DNA from: Lepidostoma basale
Taxonomy: Eukaryota > Arthropoda > Insecta > Trichoptera > Lepidostomatidae
Direction: 5' to 3'
DNA: 64,000 nucleotides
Assembly: GCA_022606425.2 (NCBI GenBank)
Contig: JAHDVF020000510.1
Location: forward strand, 248,001-312,000
A program made the translations under genes and the position numbers. The notes under the pieces were generated by a model. The model saw only the letters and a program-made list of their open reading frames with translations. It searched no databases and was not told the origin of the DNA. How positions within the stretch are numbered: position 1 is the stretch's first letter; each line of letters begins with the position of its first letter. Below are positions 21,004 to 31,440 of the stretch, in pieces.

Positions 21004-21150
21004 GCAAATAAATATTAAAATATTTATTTTGAACGTTTAACTACAGTAATAATCAATTAATGAATAACTTTAATATTATTAAAAACTTTGATATAAAGCC
21101 TTTACTTCGTGTTTCTATAAAATTTTAAAAATAAAATTAAAACAAAACTG

Positions 21151-21324
21151 TATCACTTATTACCAACCACTTTATTTGAATAAGTAGGGGCAAGCGGTTT
21201 TATTCTGTAGCGAGCTTCCTCAAGGCTATACACAGTTTGTGTATGGCCCAGAGGAAGCTCGTAAAATAGTGAAACCGGTTGGCACTACTTACTCAAATAA
21301 AATGGTATATACTTAGTGATAAAG
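21151..21324. repeat. HH-h palindrome
   Basis: An inverted repeat with about 85-bp arms and almost no spacer (centre near 21238). The right arm reads CAGAGGAAGCTCG, then GTGAAACCGGTTGG: a C.GANGA-type box, GAAAC, palindrome ACCGGT, then T. Stem II is not convincing. Confidence 0.55.
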
Positions 21325-21845
21325 TGCTTTATTTTATTTATTCATAATGTTATTAACTTAGCCCTCTTGTGTTATCTTCATTATATATACAAATTGAAAG
21401 GAGTTCAGACGTCGTCCAGTGATGTCTTTAATATAATTTGACAGGTTAGCACATTCCGTACGGAATAATGTTTCCACAGGGAAAGGATGTTCGCTGACAT
21501 GCTGCTAGAATATTCTGCGCTGAATGTTAGGGTGGAACGTTTCAAGAACTGAACATTTTAAGAGGTCACAAGAGCCTCACGAGTATTGTGGACTCGGCTT
21601 TTCATTCGGGGTCAAAAGGAAAGATTTCGGAAGAGTGGCGAGTAGTGGCGGAGCTACACCGAAGGGTCGATGGCAGGACGGAGGGTGAAACTTTTAAGGG
21701 CTCCTTTATATTCCAATAGGGGTATAAGGTGATTCCGCAGAATCCAATGGGATGGGGTAATATTTAAAACATAAAATGGATTATTATTCTTCGAAACCAG
21801 CAGTAGAGGAATATTTTTGAAATACAAATTATGATTAAACTTCAC
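21325..21845. other. No gene seen
   Basis: A moderately GC-rich block at 21400-21760 with no supported frame. Possibly unique DNA. Confidence 0.35.
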
Positions 21846-21847
21846 AT

Positions 21848-21985
21848 AATTTTAGATAAACTCAAGGCGTTAACACTGTGGAATTCCATAATAACGAATT
21901 TTTATGAATTAAAACACTGTTTTTTCCACATTTGAGATTCGAAGGCTTTACACCTTCAACATCGGTAGAACGATATAAACTGGTT
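21848..21985 (-). repeat. HH-d copy 1 (decayed)
   Basis: Matches 24829-24980, including TTTTAGATAAACT and CTGTGGAATTC. The complement has CCGATGTTGAAGG..CCTTCGAA, with GAAAC lost. Confidence 0.55.
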
Positions 21986-21989
21986 ATTC

Positions 21990-22935
21990 ACATATTTAAA
22001 CTATCGAAATGTACAGTGACGACATATTTGTCTTTGTCATTCTTTGTCCATTTATTATTATTATGAGTCCAAACTATCCAAATGACTCATTCATTTATCA
22101 ATTGCTTCTTGAACAATGTTGTAACCCTATATTAAATAATTAATACGAATGAAAACTATAAATAAATTCTATTTTCATATGAAGCACTCACTTTGTGATT
22201 AGACAAGAAAAGCTTTGTTCTTATATATAATAATATATACCTTAAAACTTTTCATTATCTTTGTCGGAGTTTCAAGTTAAGATTATCGTTGCAAAATAAT
22301 GCTCTCATTTGATTAAATGCAGTCCAAGTCCACGGCCATATACGAGTACATGTATGATAGAGTATCAAATTCAAATACTAAATATTTCTGTTCTAATGAA
22401 AACAAAAACTTTAAAAATCTATCATAATAACAAAGAAAATGTGAAAAGAATCACCCTCATTGAAAATTGAGTATAAACACCATGTATTTCAGTGCAGCTT
22501 TGTAAAAATTATCTTACATCCCCAGCAAGTGACGGAGAAAATGGACAAAAGGGTTTGCGCCAGGGAGGGCGGTTGGGGTGGGTAGTTGGAATTATCATTT
22601 TGACAGTTAGTTTGGCGTAGCAGGCGGCTCTTAAGAGGACCAATGAAAATATTGAAAATTTTCCAAATGTATCCCGAGTAAACGGATGCCAAATCACAAG
22701 TCATTTAGTTTTGCCCCGACTCTAACAAGGGTTGAATGGCGAATGACACACAATTTTAAAATTAGACTTAAAAACAAATGTTCTAGATTTCAAAATGAGA
22801 TCACATTTACGCCAATAAGAAAGAAAAACGTATCCAAAGTTTTTACGTAACCGATGCTAAGAAAGATCACAATCTCTACCAAAAAGACGAACGACATAGT
22901 GCATTTATTGTTTTTTTTTAAATGAATATGATATG
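21990..22935. other. No gene; minor RTE scraps
   Basis: Possible RTE complement at 22062-22100 and a HH-f-type flank (AATTAATACGAATGAAAAC) at 22138-22157. The block 22490-22720 is GC-richer without a motif. Confidence 0.35.
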
Positions 22936-22939
22936 GTAA

Positions 22940-23240
22940 ATTTGTATATGATAGTGTTAAATGCAAGTATAAGAAGTGAATGCGGTGCGAATGAAAGTGT
23001 TCTGAACAAAATAATGAAGGTGAGAGTTGGCTCCTGATCCAAGGGACATGGGTTCAAGCCTGGACACGACCAGATTCCTTCTTCATAATAATGAGCTATT
23101 TTTGGCTCACATTGAAGATTGTAAAATAAATTCTAATATCATTGATATAAATCCTTGATATTGGTCTTTAAAAAATAAAAAAAAGATGGTTTGGAAACAT
23201 GGAAAGAATGAGGGAAGAGATAAAAAACTGAATTCAGATG
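22940..23240 (+). mobile_element. RTE-D fragment split by SINE-2
   Basis: TATGATAGTGTTAAATGCAA to AATAATGAAG (23021) continues at AAGATGGTTTGGAAACATGG (23183). Between them lies a SINE-2 copy. No clear TSD is visible. Confidence 0.65.
23024..23175 (+). mobile_element. SINE-2 copy nested in RTE-D
   Basis: TTGGCTCCTGATCCAAGGGA, box B-like GGGTTCAAGCC, and the body TTCTTCATAATAATGAGCTA followed by an AT-rich end. Box A is truncated. Confidence 0.65.
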
Positions 23241-23589
23241 TTTTCCTCGACATACTCGTATGTTAAAGAACGGTAGGTTTCGTGGAATACTCAATCACGT
23301 AATGTCTTGAAAGAAAAATGATACAATACGTATTGAGAAAATTATTCATTATGCTAGGAAAACTATACTGAAGTCGTGATCGCAGCCGGAGATAGTTGTA
23401 AGAGGGGAACGGGAGGCTGTAGCGGAGCAAATCTCATGAATATTATTTTTGTACTGTAGAGAATTAGCATACATTAACGACAAGAGCCGACGGAATACTC
23501 AAGATAGATCGGCGAACATTATGTGAACGTTCGGCGAGAAGCAATAGCAAAAGAGAAATGAACAAACAATTAATATCGGGTGATAGTCT

Positions 23590-23700
23590 AGGACACAGGA
23601 TGCTCGGCTCCTAATTCAGGGGACCTGGGTTCAAACCTGGAGATAACCAAATTCTTTCTTCATAATAATGATCGATTTTCTGCTAATATTATGCTAATGT
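23590..23700 (+). mobile_element. SINE-2 copy
   Basis: GCTCCTAATTCAGGGGACCT, GGGTTCAAACC and TTCATAATAATG. It abuts the HH-f palindrome. Confidence 0.6.
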
Positions 23701-23912
23701 ATTAAATAATTAATACGAATGAAAAAACTTATATTTTTCTAGAAGTTTTATTATATTTTTTGGGGGATGACATGTTTCGCCCTTCTAAGGCATTATCAAA
23801 TGTCCGTTCTTAAACATATATCATGCCTTAGAAGGGCGAAACATGTCATCCCCCAAAAAATATAATAACTTCTAGAAAAACACAAGTTTTTCATTCGTAT
23901 TAATTATTTAAT
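23701..23912. repeat. HH-f head-to-head inverted pair
   Basis: Arms 23701-23794 and 23822-23912 share TAATACGAATGAAAAA, TTTTCTAGAAGTT, GGGGGATGACATGTTTCGCC and CTTCTAAGGCAT. Reading outward, each arm gives stem II GCCTTAGAAGGGC, GAAAC, palindrome ACATGT and C. The core box is TTGATAA-like in complete copies. Confidence 0.7.
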
Positions 23913-23959
23913 AAGGAGTTTTACATCATTGTTCAAAAAACAATAAACTAATGTATTAA

Positions 23960-24300
23960 GATGAGTATCTATAAAGCATGCGTAAGACCAATAATAACAT
24001 AAGGCGTTTAAGCAAGGGGAGACACAGTCAGGACCAAAAAAAGGTTTGAGGGCCCCCAAGATGAAGACACTGAGGACGATATCAGGCAAGACTCTGAGAG
24101 ATCGCGTGAGAAACACCATAATAAGAGAGATATAAGGGGTTTAGGATATTAAAAGATGGAGTAGATAGCGAAGAAGGGACTGGTACGGTCATGTCCAAAT
24201 TATGGACACCACTAGACTCCCCTATATTGCACTACATAATCAGCCTCACGGGACTCATCCTCGTGGAAGACCTGGAAGTGCCTATATTAAAAATAGGCGA
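23960..24300 (+). mobile_element. RTE-F 3' fragment
   Basis: MKTLRTISGKTLRDRVRNTI in a frame then broken by stops. The end CCTCGTGGAAGACCTGGAAG matches 27240. The minus frame at 23904-24119 is antisense. Confidence 0.65.
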
Positions 24301-24689
24301 TAAAAACTACAGAGGAAATTACAAACTGGTTCATATCCCCTAGTTTACTTAATTCATTTGATATTCGTATACGAAATTGGGTCGAATTATACAAAACTTT
24401 TGTTTTAGACGGGGGAACTTTTCGGTCTGGTTTCGGCATATATTATTTAAACTTGTTCTTTAAGGATTATGCAAAAATGTGCCAACGTTACAGAGCAACT
24501 GTGAAAGCTTTGCTCCCGACGGTTTAAGGGTGCAAACGGGGATGAAAACACTGATTTTAAAATGAACAAGGTTAATTAAATTGGACTGCGAATGGACGCT
24601 TAACGTTGCATACTAAAAATTATGAATAAAAATATTTTTTAATATAATTTATGTTTTTAAATATTGGTATTTGACCACGGTATAGTTAT

Positions 24690-24800
24690 TATAACTGATG
24701 CCAACCATTTTCCCTTGGAGCCAACCTACATCCGGGCAGTATAACAACTAGTTGTTTGCTTGGGTCCAAGCGAAACTAGTTGGAATCAAATATAATACAG
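24690..24800. repeat. HH-k degenerate palindrome
   Basis: Contains GCTTGGGTCCAAGC (a perfect 5-bp hairpin), then GAAACTAGTTGG: GAAAC, palindrome ACTAGT, T. An inverted degenerate copy precedes it at 24748-24765. No CTGANGA box. Confidence 0.45.
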
Positions 24801-24828
24801 TTTTAACCATTTTTATTTATTTTTAATT

Positions 24829-24980
24829 TTAGATAAACTTATGACGTTAACCCTGTGGAATTCAATAATGACTGTTACATCCATAATGAATGATTTTTTT
24901 CTGCTTTTGAGTGTATTTTTCTCGACATGTTTCGAAGGCTTGCACCTTCATCATCGGGAGAATGATATAAACTAACCAAA
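24829..24980 (-). repeat. HH-d terminal repeat copy 2
   Basis: Homologous to 21848-21985 and contains the hammerhead-like motif at 24919-24962. Confidence 0.6.
24919..24962 (-). ncRNA. Hammerhead-like motif HH-d
   Basis: Read on the complement: stem I TTCTC, core CCGATGA, one unpaired T, stem II GAAGG/CCTTC with a 6-nt loop, GAAA, palindrome ACATGT, C as cleavage position, then GAGAA, which pairs with TTCTC. All three helices can form. The second core base is C where the consensus has T, so activity may be reduced. Confidence 0.6.
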
Positions 24981-25149
24981 ATTATAACAAACTGAGTGCA
25001 AGAACCTAGAATTATATATAACATGTGTAAGTTAACTTGGCTAGTACTAGGGAGATAACAATAGACATATCAATGGGTTAAATTTTGAAAGGATTTTTAG
25101 ATGGAAGTATTGAGTTGAGGGCGTTTATTTTTACATTTTAATATTTTAT

Positions 25150-25290
25150 TCCACTATGAATGAAAGTAGCATGAATAAAATATTGTAAGCATCATTAAGA
25201 TGGTTTGGACACATGAAAAGAATTAATGAAGAAAGAATGGTAAAGAAAATACATGTAAACGACATAATATAACTAAAAAAAGGGGAAAGA
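25150..25290 (+). mobile_element. RTE-A fragment
   Basis: AAGATGGTTTGGACACATGA, GAAGAAAGAATGGTAAAGAA and ACATGTAAACGACATAAT, with no 3' end. Confidence 0.65.
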
Positions 25291-25535
25291 AGAAGAAAAT
25301 GTGGCAAGGAAAAAGCTCCCCAAAAAAATGGTGTTTAACAATCCAGTAGGACGAAGCGTCGGTGGGCCGAAACTGCGATGGTTGGATGGTGCCGTGGCAG
25401 ACTGTCGGGTCCTGGAGCAGCAAGGCTGGGAGGTGGCGGCCAGAGACAGGACGGGATGGAGACGTTTCTTGGAGGAGGCTAAGACCCACCAAGGGTTGTT
25501 ACGCGAAGAAGAACAAGGAAAAGAAGAAGTATAAA
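25291..25535 (+). mobile_element. RTE-I 3' end
   Basis: Open frame at 25301-25534: VGRSVGGPKLRWLDGAVADC, ARDRTGWRRFLEEAKTHQGL, then a GAA-rich tail. The GxPKLRWLD and WR pattern is typical of RTE-type reverse transcriptase C-termini. Only one copy is in the window. Confidence 0.6.
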
Positions 25536-25550
25536 AGATCTTGACGACCT

Positions 25551-26152
25551 TCTTGCCCGAGTGGTTAGTTCTTTGACTGCCAAACAGAAGGTCCCGAGAT
25601 CGATTCCTGGCAATGGCAGTGTGATTGTTACACTAGAAATCATATGACAATAAAATAGGGATATATTAGATACGACAGAATCTCAAATGCTGATATAAGA
25701 AAGGAATGTAGAGCAGTAGAAGGTATTATGAACAAAATTATGAAAGGATCGCTGCGATGGTTAGGACGTATGGAACGCATGGATGGAGAAAGAATGGTTA
25801 AGAAAGTATACGTTAATTGTGTAAATAGAGTACGGAGTCGGAGCAGACCGAGGTAAATATGGCATGACCAAATTAATCAAATTTTAAAGGTTAGTCATGT
25901 AAGAAGTCGGAGGAATCTACGTGCGTGTATGACTCGTTGTATGAATGTGGAGGAAGCTAGAGAGGTTTGTCAGGATAGAGAAGTGTGGCGGTCCATTCTC
26001 TCTGCCTACCCCTGGGGGGAAACGGCGTGATGGTTTGTTTGTATTAGATACCTATCTCATGTCTCGAGAATCACTACGGTAGCCTTTACATCGATTTGGC
26101 TAGCGCTGTAACGATGGAAAGAGGGATTCAACAAAATAATAATAATATCATT
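25551..26152 (+). mobile_element. SINE-1 interrupted by RTE-B
   Basis: The head (GACGACCTTCTTGCCCGAGT, TCGATTCC) runs to 25673. The body resumes at 26042 with TATTAGATACCTATCTCATG and ends in TTCAACAAAATAATAATA. The split is an RTE-B insertion with a 10-bp TSD. Confidence 0.8.
25674..26041 (+). mobile_element. RTE-B 3' end with 10-bp TSD inside SINE-1
   Basis: A 368-bp 5'-truncated copy from GACAGAATCTCAAATGCTGA to GGCGTGATGGTTTGTTT. TATTAGATAC at 25664-25673 recurs at 26042-26051. Stops (RPR*IWHDQIN) show age. The GTTT tail is diagnostic of the RTE-B subfamily. Confidence 0.85.
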
Positions 26153-26268
26153 CCTGGAAGACATCCCAAAAGAAGGAAAGACAGCTGGGAGTCCACATCG
26201 CAAGAGATGGTAAATTCAGAACAAATAGGCCCTAGCGGCTTTCGGCCAGTATAAGAAGGAGCGCCGAA
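26150..26268 (+). mobile_element. RTE-F 3' scrap
   Basis: GGAAAGACAGCTGGGAGTCC and AAGAAGGAGCGCCGAAG match the last 110 bp of RTE-F. Confidence 0.55.
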
Positions 26269-26604
26269 GATATTCTAAGACCTGGATGAAAACGAGTTTT
26301 TGTGGGAGTGGTAAATATTTAAGGTGAAAATATGTTTTCCTTAAAACGATTTTTAATAAATATTTCTCACAAATAGCACGTGCGGTATTTACCTTTTACT
26401 GGATAAAGTCTACGGAAGCATACAAACACAGAATCCCTTGAAGTATGAGGCTGTACACAGTGTCAGCCCGTGGAAAATGACCGGCAAATATAAAAAAACC
26501 AACAAAACATATTTATGACCTTGTGATGTGATGTCAAAGTCTAAAAGAAAAGAGGAATTGTCAAATCTCAAAGGAAGAATAAATACACAAACTTCTTGTA
26601 CAGA
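26269..26604. other. No gene seen
   Basis: AT-rich, nothing recognised. Confidence 0.4.
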
Positions 26605-26790
26605 GAGCTTTAAATTTTACTGGTCGCGCTTTTGGCATCGCAGGACCGACGGCGTGGAACAGGCTGTCCTTTAATATCCGCTATCAAGACGACGAAGGGC
26701 TATTCAAAAGCTCTCTTAAAGTTTTATTTTATGTTAGAAGCTTCTATCACAAAAATGGCGCTATAAAAATCATCTTTATCATTATCATCA
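26605..26790 (+). mobile_element. L2/CR1-like 3' end
   Basis: Encodes GRAFGIAGPTAWNRLSFNIR and FKSSLKVLF, the conserved L2/CR1 terminus, then AAAATGGCGCTATAAAA and an ATC repeat tail. It is diverged from the 1075 and 28318 copies. Confidence 0.7.
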
Positions 26791-27034
26791 TCATGGAACT
26801 GACCGAAGAAGAATAAGATGAGAATAAATGAGGGAAAGAAGAGATTCCTTAGTCGTGACAAGACTAAAATGTTTTTTATTTTTTCTAGATATAAATTGTC
26901 TTAAATGAAAAAAGCTATTGCTGACATTTTAAATGATTTTGTGATGTCAATGAAAGTTTACGTTTTTTTTTGTCGTAAATATGTAAAAGTCGACCATTTT
27001 TTTTAAACATGAATAAAATGATATTATAATGTAG

Positions 27035-27350
27035 AAATGACTTCCGAGATGAAGACACTGAGGGCAGGCAAGATACTGAGAGATCGCGTGAGGAACACCA
27101 GAATAAGACAGTTATGTGAGGTTGAGGATATTATACGATGGAGCAGACAGCGAAAAAGGGACTGGTAAGGTCATGTTCAAAGAATGGACACCAACAGACT
27201 CCCCTATATTACACTACATAATCAGTCTCATGGGACTTGTCCTCGTGGAAGATGGAAGGACAGCTGGGAGTCCACCTCACAGGAGGAGCAACACTCTGGA
27301 GAACAGACCACATAAGTCTACAACAGGGAAGAAGAAGAAGATATTAGAAT
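27035..27350 (+). mobile_element. RTE-F 3' end
   Basis: ATGAAGACACTGAGGGCAGG, AGATCGCGTGAGGAACACCA, then CTGGGAGTCCACCTCACAGG and a GAAGAAG tail. The frame at 27116-27373 is out of register with the family protein. Confidence 0.65.
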
Positions 27351-27394
27351 TTATTGTACAATCATCAAACTGAGCAGAAAAAGCTCGTAATTAT

Positions 27395-27485
27395 GATAAA
27401 GGAATCGGGTCGTGTCCAGGCTCGAACCCAAGTCCCCTGGATCAGGAGCCAAGCGTTCTATCCCCTAGACCACCACCCGATTTAT
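27395..27485 (-). mobile_element. SINE-2 head
   Basis: The complement has TCGGGTGGTGGTCTAGGGGA, GGCTCCTGATCCAGGGGACT, and GGGTTCGAGCC. TCGGGT pairs with ACCCGA across the ends, as in an acceptor stem. It lacks a canonical T-stem. Confidence 0.65.
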
Positions 27486-28023
27486 ACAGATATGTATGAC
27501 AATTCTAATGATCGTGTCCACTAATAGGCATAAATGATGAACTGCCATATTCTTCTATCTAAATTAGTTTACAAACTTATGGAATCTTAAACATTCAAGA
27601 TGTGCTTTTGTACCTTAATTTTTTTTATTTGCGATGGTATAGATAGATTTTATCGTATGGGAAAATATGGGAAATTAATTATGTACAAACATATTATTTG
27701 AAAAATCCCAGAGCCGCCTCTGGAAAAGTAAACCAGTAAACAAAAGTAAAATCCTTTGAAATATCGTGTTTAAGGGTTGTCTTTGTGAGAAATTCATTAA
27801 ATTTACTGTTTAGAGTTATTTATTATATGAAATAGTTTACATTCTCGTATATACAGATACAAGCTACTTAAACAAGCAAATGATTCTAAAATTAAATCTT
27901 GAAACCGTCAAAATAAAGCATTCGAATCTGCTTACAATAGACGAGATAGTGGCATAGAGTATAAAACGCTCGACTATTTACCAACTCTGGGGTCAAATGA
28001 TGGAATAGAACTCCACACTACTG
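27486..28023. other. No gene seen
   Basis: AT-rich, no shared repeat. Confidence 0.4.
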
Positions 28024-28121
28024 CGAACAAACGCATCATCCACGATGGTATCTATCTTTATGTTCCAGATATCTATCTGGAACATAAAGATAGATACCCT
28101 CGTGGATGATGCGTTTGTTCG
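28024..28121. repeat. 98-bp near-perfect hairpin
   Basis: Arms 28024-28070 and 28075-28121 pair over 47 bp with one mismatch (T28046/C28099) and a 4-nt loop, ATCT. No other copy is in the window. It lies outside recognised elements and has no HH-type core. A recent inverted duplication or a small RNA precursor are both possible. Confidence 0.85.
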
Positions 28122-28317
28122 ACAACATCTTCGACAACATCAGCACAGACTGTTAAATCTCCTACCATGCAGAACCAACATTCCTCTGTTGATGCAGATG
28201 CGAAGGTGATGTATTTCGGACCTCTGTGTGACACCCATGCCAACGAAAAGGCAGCGTTCACTCCGATCAGTAGAAACAAATGCAAACAACATAACAATCA
28301 GTCAGAGCCAATGAAGC

Positions 28318-28530
28318 AAGTTTCTATGATCGTGCTTTCAGCGTTGCGGGTCCGTTGGCGTGGAATAGCCTCCATGTTAGTATTAAGTATGAGGATAGTG
28401 GCGTTAAATTTAGGAAACTTTTAAAGACTGCACTGTTTCAGTCTTTTCCTAATGCGTCCTTGGAGTAATTGATTTTACAAAATGGCGCACTTAAAATGTA
28501 AGTAATCAAAATAATAATAATAATAATGTT
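28318..28530 (+). mobile_element. L2/CR1-like 3' end
   Basis: CTATGATCGTGCTTTCAGCG to CTTGGAGTAATTGATTTTAC, then an AATAAT tail. It is over 90% similar to 1075-1275 by eye, with the same 5' breakpoint region. It is frameshifted relative to the 28167 frame. Confidence 0.75.
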
Positions 28531-28589
28531 ATTAGGAAAAATATAATTCGAAATTGAAAATTTTTGTTTTATCCACTGTTTAAAAAATA

Positions 28590-28700
28590 TTAAACACCCA
28601 AGCTCCCATTCCCAATCAAATGCAAATTAATCATTTATTAATTTCTATATAAATTATGTCTTATCAAATGTATGTTTTTTCTTATTTTTTTTCTATCATT
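28590..28700 (-). repeat. Repeat R2 (empty site)
   Basis: The complement of 28595-28690 matches 1430-1500 plus 1622-1655 but without the foldback element between them. Confidence 0.6.
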
Positions 28701-28900
28701 ATTTGTTTATTATTAATATTTTTTTTATATTATCATCATTTATTATTATTATTTAATTTTATTTATAAGTTCTTACTGTTAAAAAATAATAGTTGGTACT
28801 TATAACAAATAGTCCAGGTTAATTTTTAAATTTGAATTATTGTATCGAATTTTAAATGCGTTTTTATATTAGTCTTTCTTTGTTTAGTTTTTATTATATT

Positions 28901-28950
28901 TTTACACCTGAAGATGGAGGTATCCTCCGAAACACATCGTGTTTTTTAAT
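28901..28950 (+). ncRNA. Hammerhead-like motif HH-e
   Basis: Stem I ACAC (28904-28907), core CTGAAGA (28908-28914), one unpaired T, stem II GGAGG/CCTCC with loop TAT, GAAA (28929-28932), a 6-nt helix III segment ACACAT, C at 28938, then GTGT, which pairs with ACAC. The core is canonical (CTGANGA), but the helix III palindrome is imperfect. Confidence 0.55.
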
Positions 28951-29359
28951 ATTTTTTACTAATCAGTGGATTAAACAAAGTTATATTCAATTTCCTAAGT
29001 ATAATGACGTAATTATTAACGTTTTGTTAAAAATATATCTCGAAAATAAGGGTTGCTTAGAAACATAATTTTACGAAAATATTTTTCACCAGCCTAGTCG
29101 AGTACAAACACGCAATTTTTTTTAAAATACACAAAAACCAGGGGTAATGCAGAGTTTAATGTGGGCGGGAGTGGATCAAACTTGCTCAAACACTCCATGG
29201 AATATTTATCATTACTTTACATAGGATACACTCACATAACATAATACATAACCAACGAAAAATTTCCACGAGGCATGCAGCGTGGGTTATACGCAATGTG
29301 TAGGTAACATATTTTTTTTTGTGCAAAAATATAAAAATTACATAATAATTATTTTTTAT
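28951..29359. other. No gene seen
   Basis: AT-rich with no shared repeat. The frame 28856-29068 overlaps HH-e and is not credible. Confidence 0.4.
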
Positions 29360-29400
29360 AGTGTCGTGTCAGGTCCCCTCAACGTTGGCGATCCCTACGA
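29360..29400 (-). mobile_element. RTE-H terminal scrap
   Basis: The complement GATCGCCAACGTTG, then ACCTGACACG, matches the RTE-H 3' end. Confidence 0.5.
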
Positions 29401-29599
29401 GGAATGCTTTCTAACCACAGTGATTTTCTGGTAAGTGTTACTGGAATGGTTTTCCGTTGCCTTCTCCGGGGATTTTCTGTAAGATTTACTTTCCCATAAC
29501 TGGTGGTTGTTCATAGTTTTGTGACGTCGAAGATACACCATACGCCATCTCCATGTCTGCTATAATCCTGTTGGTAAAGTCAGTGATCACGTTGCCCTA

Positions 29600-29681
29600 T
29601 AATCCAGTATAAACTATGCTGGACGGTTTTTAAAGCACTGGCATCAGTCTATATATCTGAACATTGTGTTGCTGATAGCCC
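29600..29681 (+). mobile_element. L2/CR1-like internal scrap
   Basis: Encodes IQYKLCWTVFKAL and YISEHCVADSPY, matching 59011-59096. It abuts the Jockey tail. Confidence 0.65.
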
Positions 29682-30345
29682 TTACAGAGGTTCAGCTCTT
29701 GTGGCTATTCCTCTTACGTCTGATGAGAACATTGTTGGAAGGTGATTTTGTGGGTTGTTGGTTAATGCAGGGACATGATTTGTGTGGCCCGGAGTGTTCC
29801 TCTGAAGGAGGATTTTGGGCGCTTGTGGCGGCTGGAGGTGTTTAGGTCGTAATTTTAGAAGTCTTTTATTGTGAGGATGTGAATGGATTCCTTTGTAAAA
29901 ACGTTCGGCAAGTTTCAGAATGAATTCATCTATCATCGGGATTCCCGATTCTAGGTGCAGTTGTGCAATCCATGTCCATAAAGGCGCAAAAAACGATAAA
30001 CGGATAGCCTTATTTTGCAGAATTTGGAGTTTTCGTATGTGACTCGAAGCTGCATAGCCCCAGATTGGGGCTGCATAAGTGAAGATCGGCCTTATGATCG
30101 TTTTATATATCAGCAGTTTACTGTCGGTGCTTAGTTTACTGTATCTAGCTAACATTGAGAAGAAGACTGATATTGCTCTTGATGCAGCTTTGACTTTATC
30201 TGTAATGTGTGGCCTCCATGTCAGCTTAGAATCCAAGGTTACCCCAAGGTATTTGATTCTTTTGGTCCAAGAAATGTCTCGGCTGAACATTTAAATGTTG
30301 GGAATGTTTGGAGGAATGTGTATTTTACTATTGTTAACAATGAAC
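29682..30345 (-). mobile_element. Jockey-like RT C-terminus
   Basis: The minus frame 29682-30290 (202 aa) reads IKYLGVTLDSKLTWRPHI, YKTIIRPIFTYAAPIWG and HIRKLQILQNKAIRL, the thumb and C-terminus of Jockey-clade ORF2. Homology continues to about 30345 across an in-frame stop (KIHIPPNIPNI*). The 3' breakpoint (ACCTCTGTAAG) is shared with the Jockey piece inside the MITE at 39201. Catalytic motifs are absent. Confidence 0.8.
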
Positions 30346-31050
30346 TTTACGAAGAAATTAACAACATTAATATCTCACAATATTAGGGTACATTATAAAG
30401 ATTTTCCAGCTCATGGTTGTAGCTTAAAATATATTGCTAAAGTAAAACGTGTAAAACTACCCCTCGCAACTCAAACTTAGTACGAACAAAACGAAATTTA
30501 CCAAGAATCTTAGGTCAAGGTTTTGCGGGCGAAAAACTTTTCGAGAAACTTAAGCCACGGAAAAACTAAGTCCTCCCCTCCGGAAAGCCGCTTACATACT
30601 CGTATTACGTTTTAAGTATCCTTTAAGTTTGCATATTGAATTATATATGAGGTCGAGAGGGGTATGAAATATTTTCGAGGCTTTTAAGAGGGCTTTAAGC
30701 TCACTTGACGCGCGCGTTTCGGAGCGTCGCCGCCGTGGACTGAGACTTAACCCTTACCGAGTGGCGGGAAGACGAATTGCCGGGGGTAGTTTATGTTTTA
30801 AACGAGCTGCGAGAAGCGCGGTAACCATGGTGGCGTCTCGAGGTTTTAGTTTATAAATCATAAAAAATACGTCATTTAAACGTAAGTTTCCATAGCATCG
30901 CCTTTATGGACTACCTAAACAAACCATACCTTCATCCTTATGGTTAGGTTAGGTAGTCATTTTCATTCGTATTAATTATATAATAATACCAATAGTAAAT
31001 ACGAATGAAAACGTGTCTGTTTTCCAGAAGTTTTATAATAATTATTTTTA
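30346..31050. other. No gene; GC-rich island 30690-30850
   Basis: 30690-30850 is rich in CG dinucleotides (GACGCGCGCGTTTCGGAGCG) without a frame. A HH-f flank (TACGAATGAAAACG) is at 31003. The island may be regulatory or unique DNA. Confidence 0.4.
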
Positions 31051-31054
31051 AAAA

Positions 31055-31310
31055 CGACGTTTTTTTTAACTACTTCAACTTTTGTCTTTATTTCGACAGG
31101 GACCAGTTACGCTAGGCTCGCTGTCGCTGTATTTGAATTATTTTAAGATTATTTTTGTATGGAATCATGTTTACCACCTCTGATCTGTATCTATCCAAAG
31201 GACTCAGTTTACAATAGTGTCACCGATGCCAGAGAGCCCGGCAAAACCGGTCGCTGTCGAAATAAAGACAAAAGTGGAAGTAGTTAAAAAAAACATCGTT
31301 TTATTTCATT
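31055..31310. repeat. HH-g inverted pair
   Basis: Left arm from AACTACTTCAACTTTTGTCT; right arm ends GACAAAAGTGGAAGTAGTTA. The right half has CCGATGCCAGAGAGCCCGGC, then AAAACCGGTCGCTG, keeping the ACCGGT palindrome plus C. GAAAC is mutated to AAAAC. Confidence 0.6.
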
Positions 31311-31440
31311 ATTATTCAAAATGAACTTCCGTCAAGAGAATTCAATGATATCATAATCTTTATAATAATATATACGAATGCCATGTTACACATTTTTTAG
31401 ACAATACCAAATGTACAAACATATCCTAAACTCCATTTTA

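Noticed and set aside
24748..24785. HH-k as an active hammerhead
   Set aside because: The hairpin, GAAAC and palindrome are present, but no CTGANGA box precedes them.
28167..28424. Overlapping open frames on both strands (85 and 74 aa)
   Set aside because: Neither has a convincing motif. The plus frame runs out of frame into an L2 fragment.
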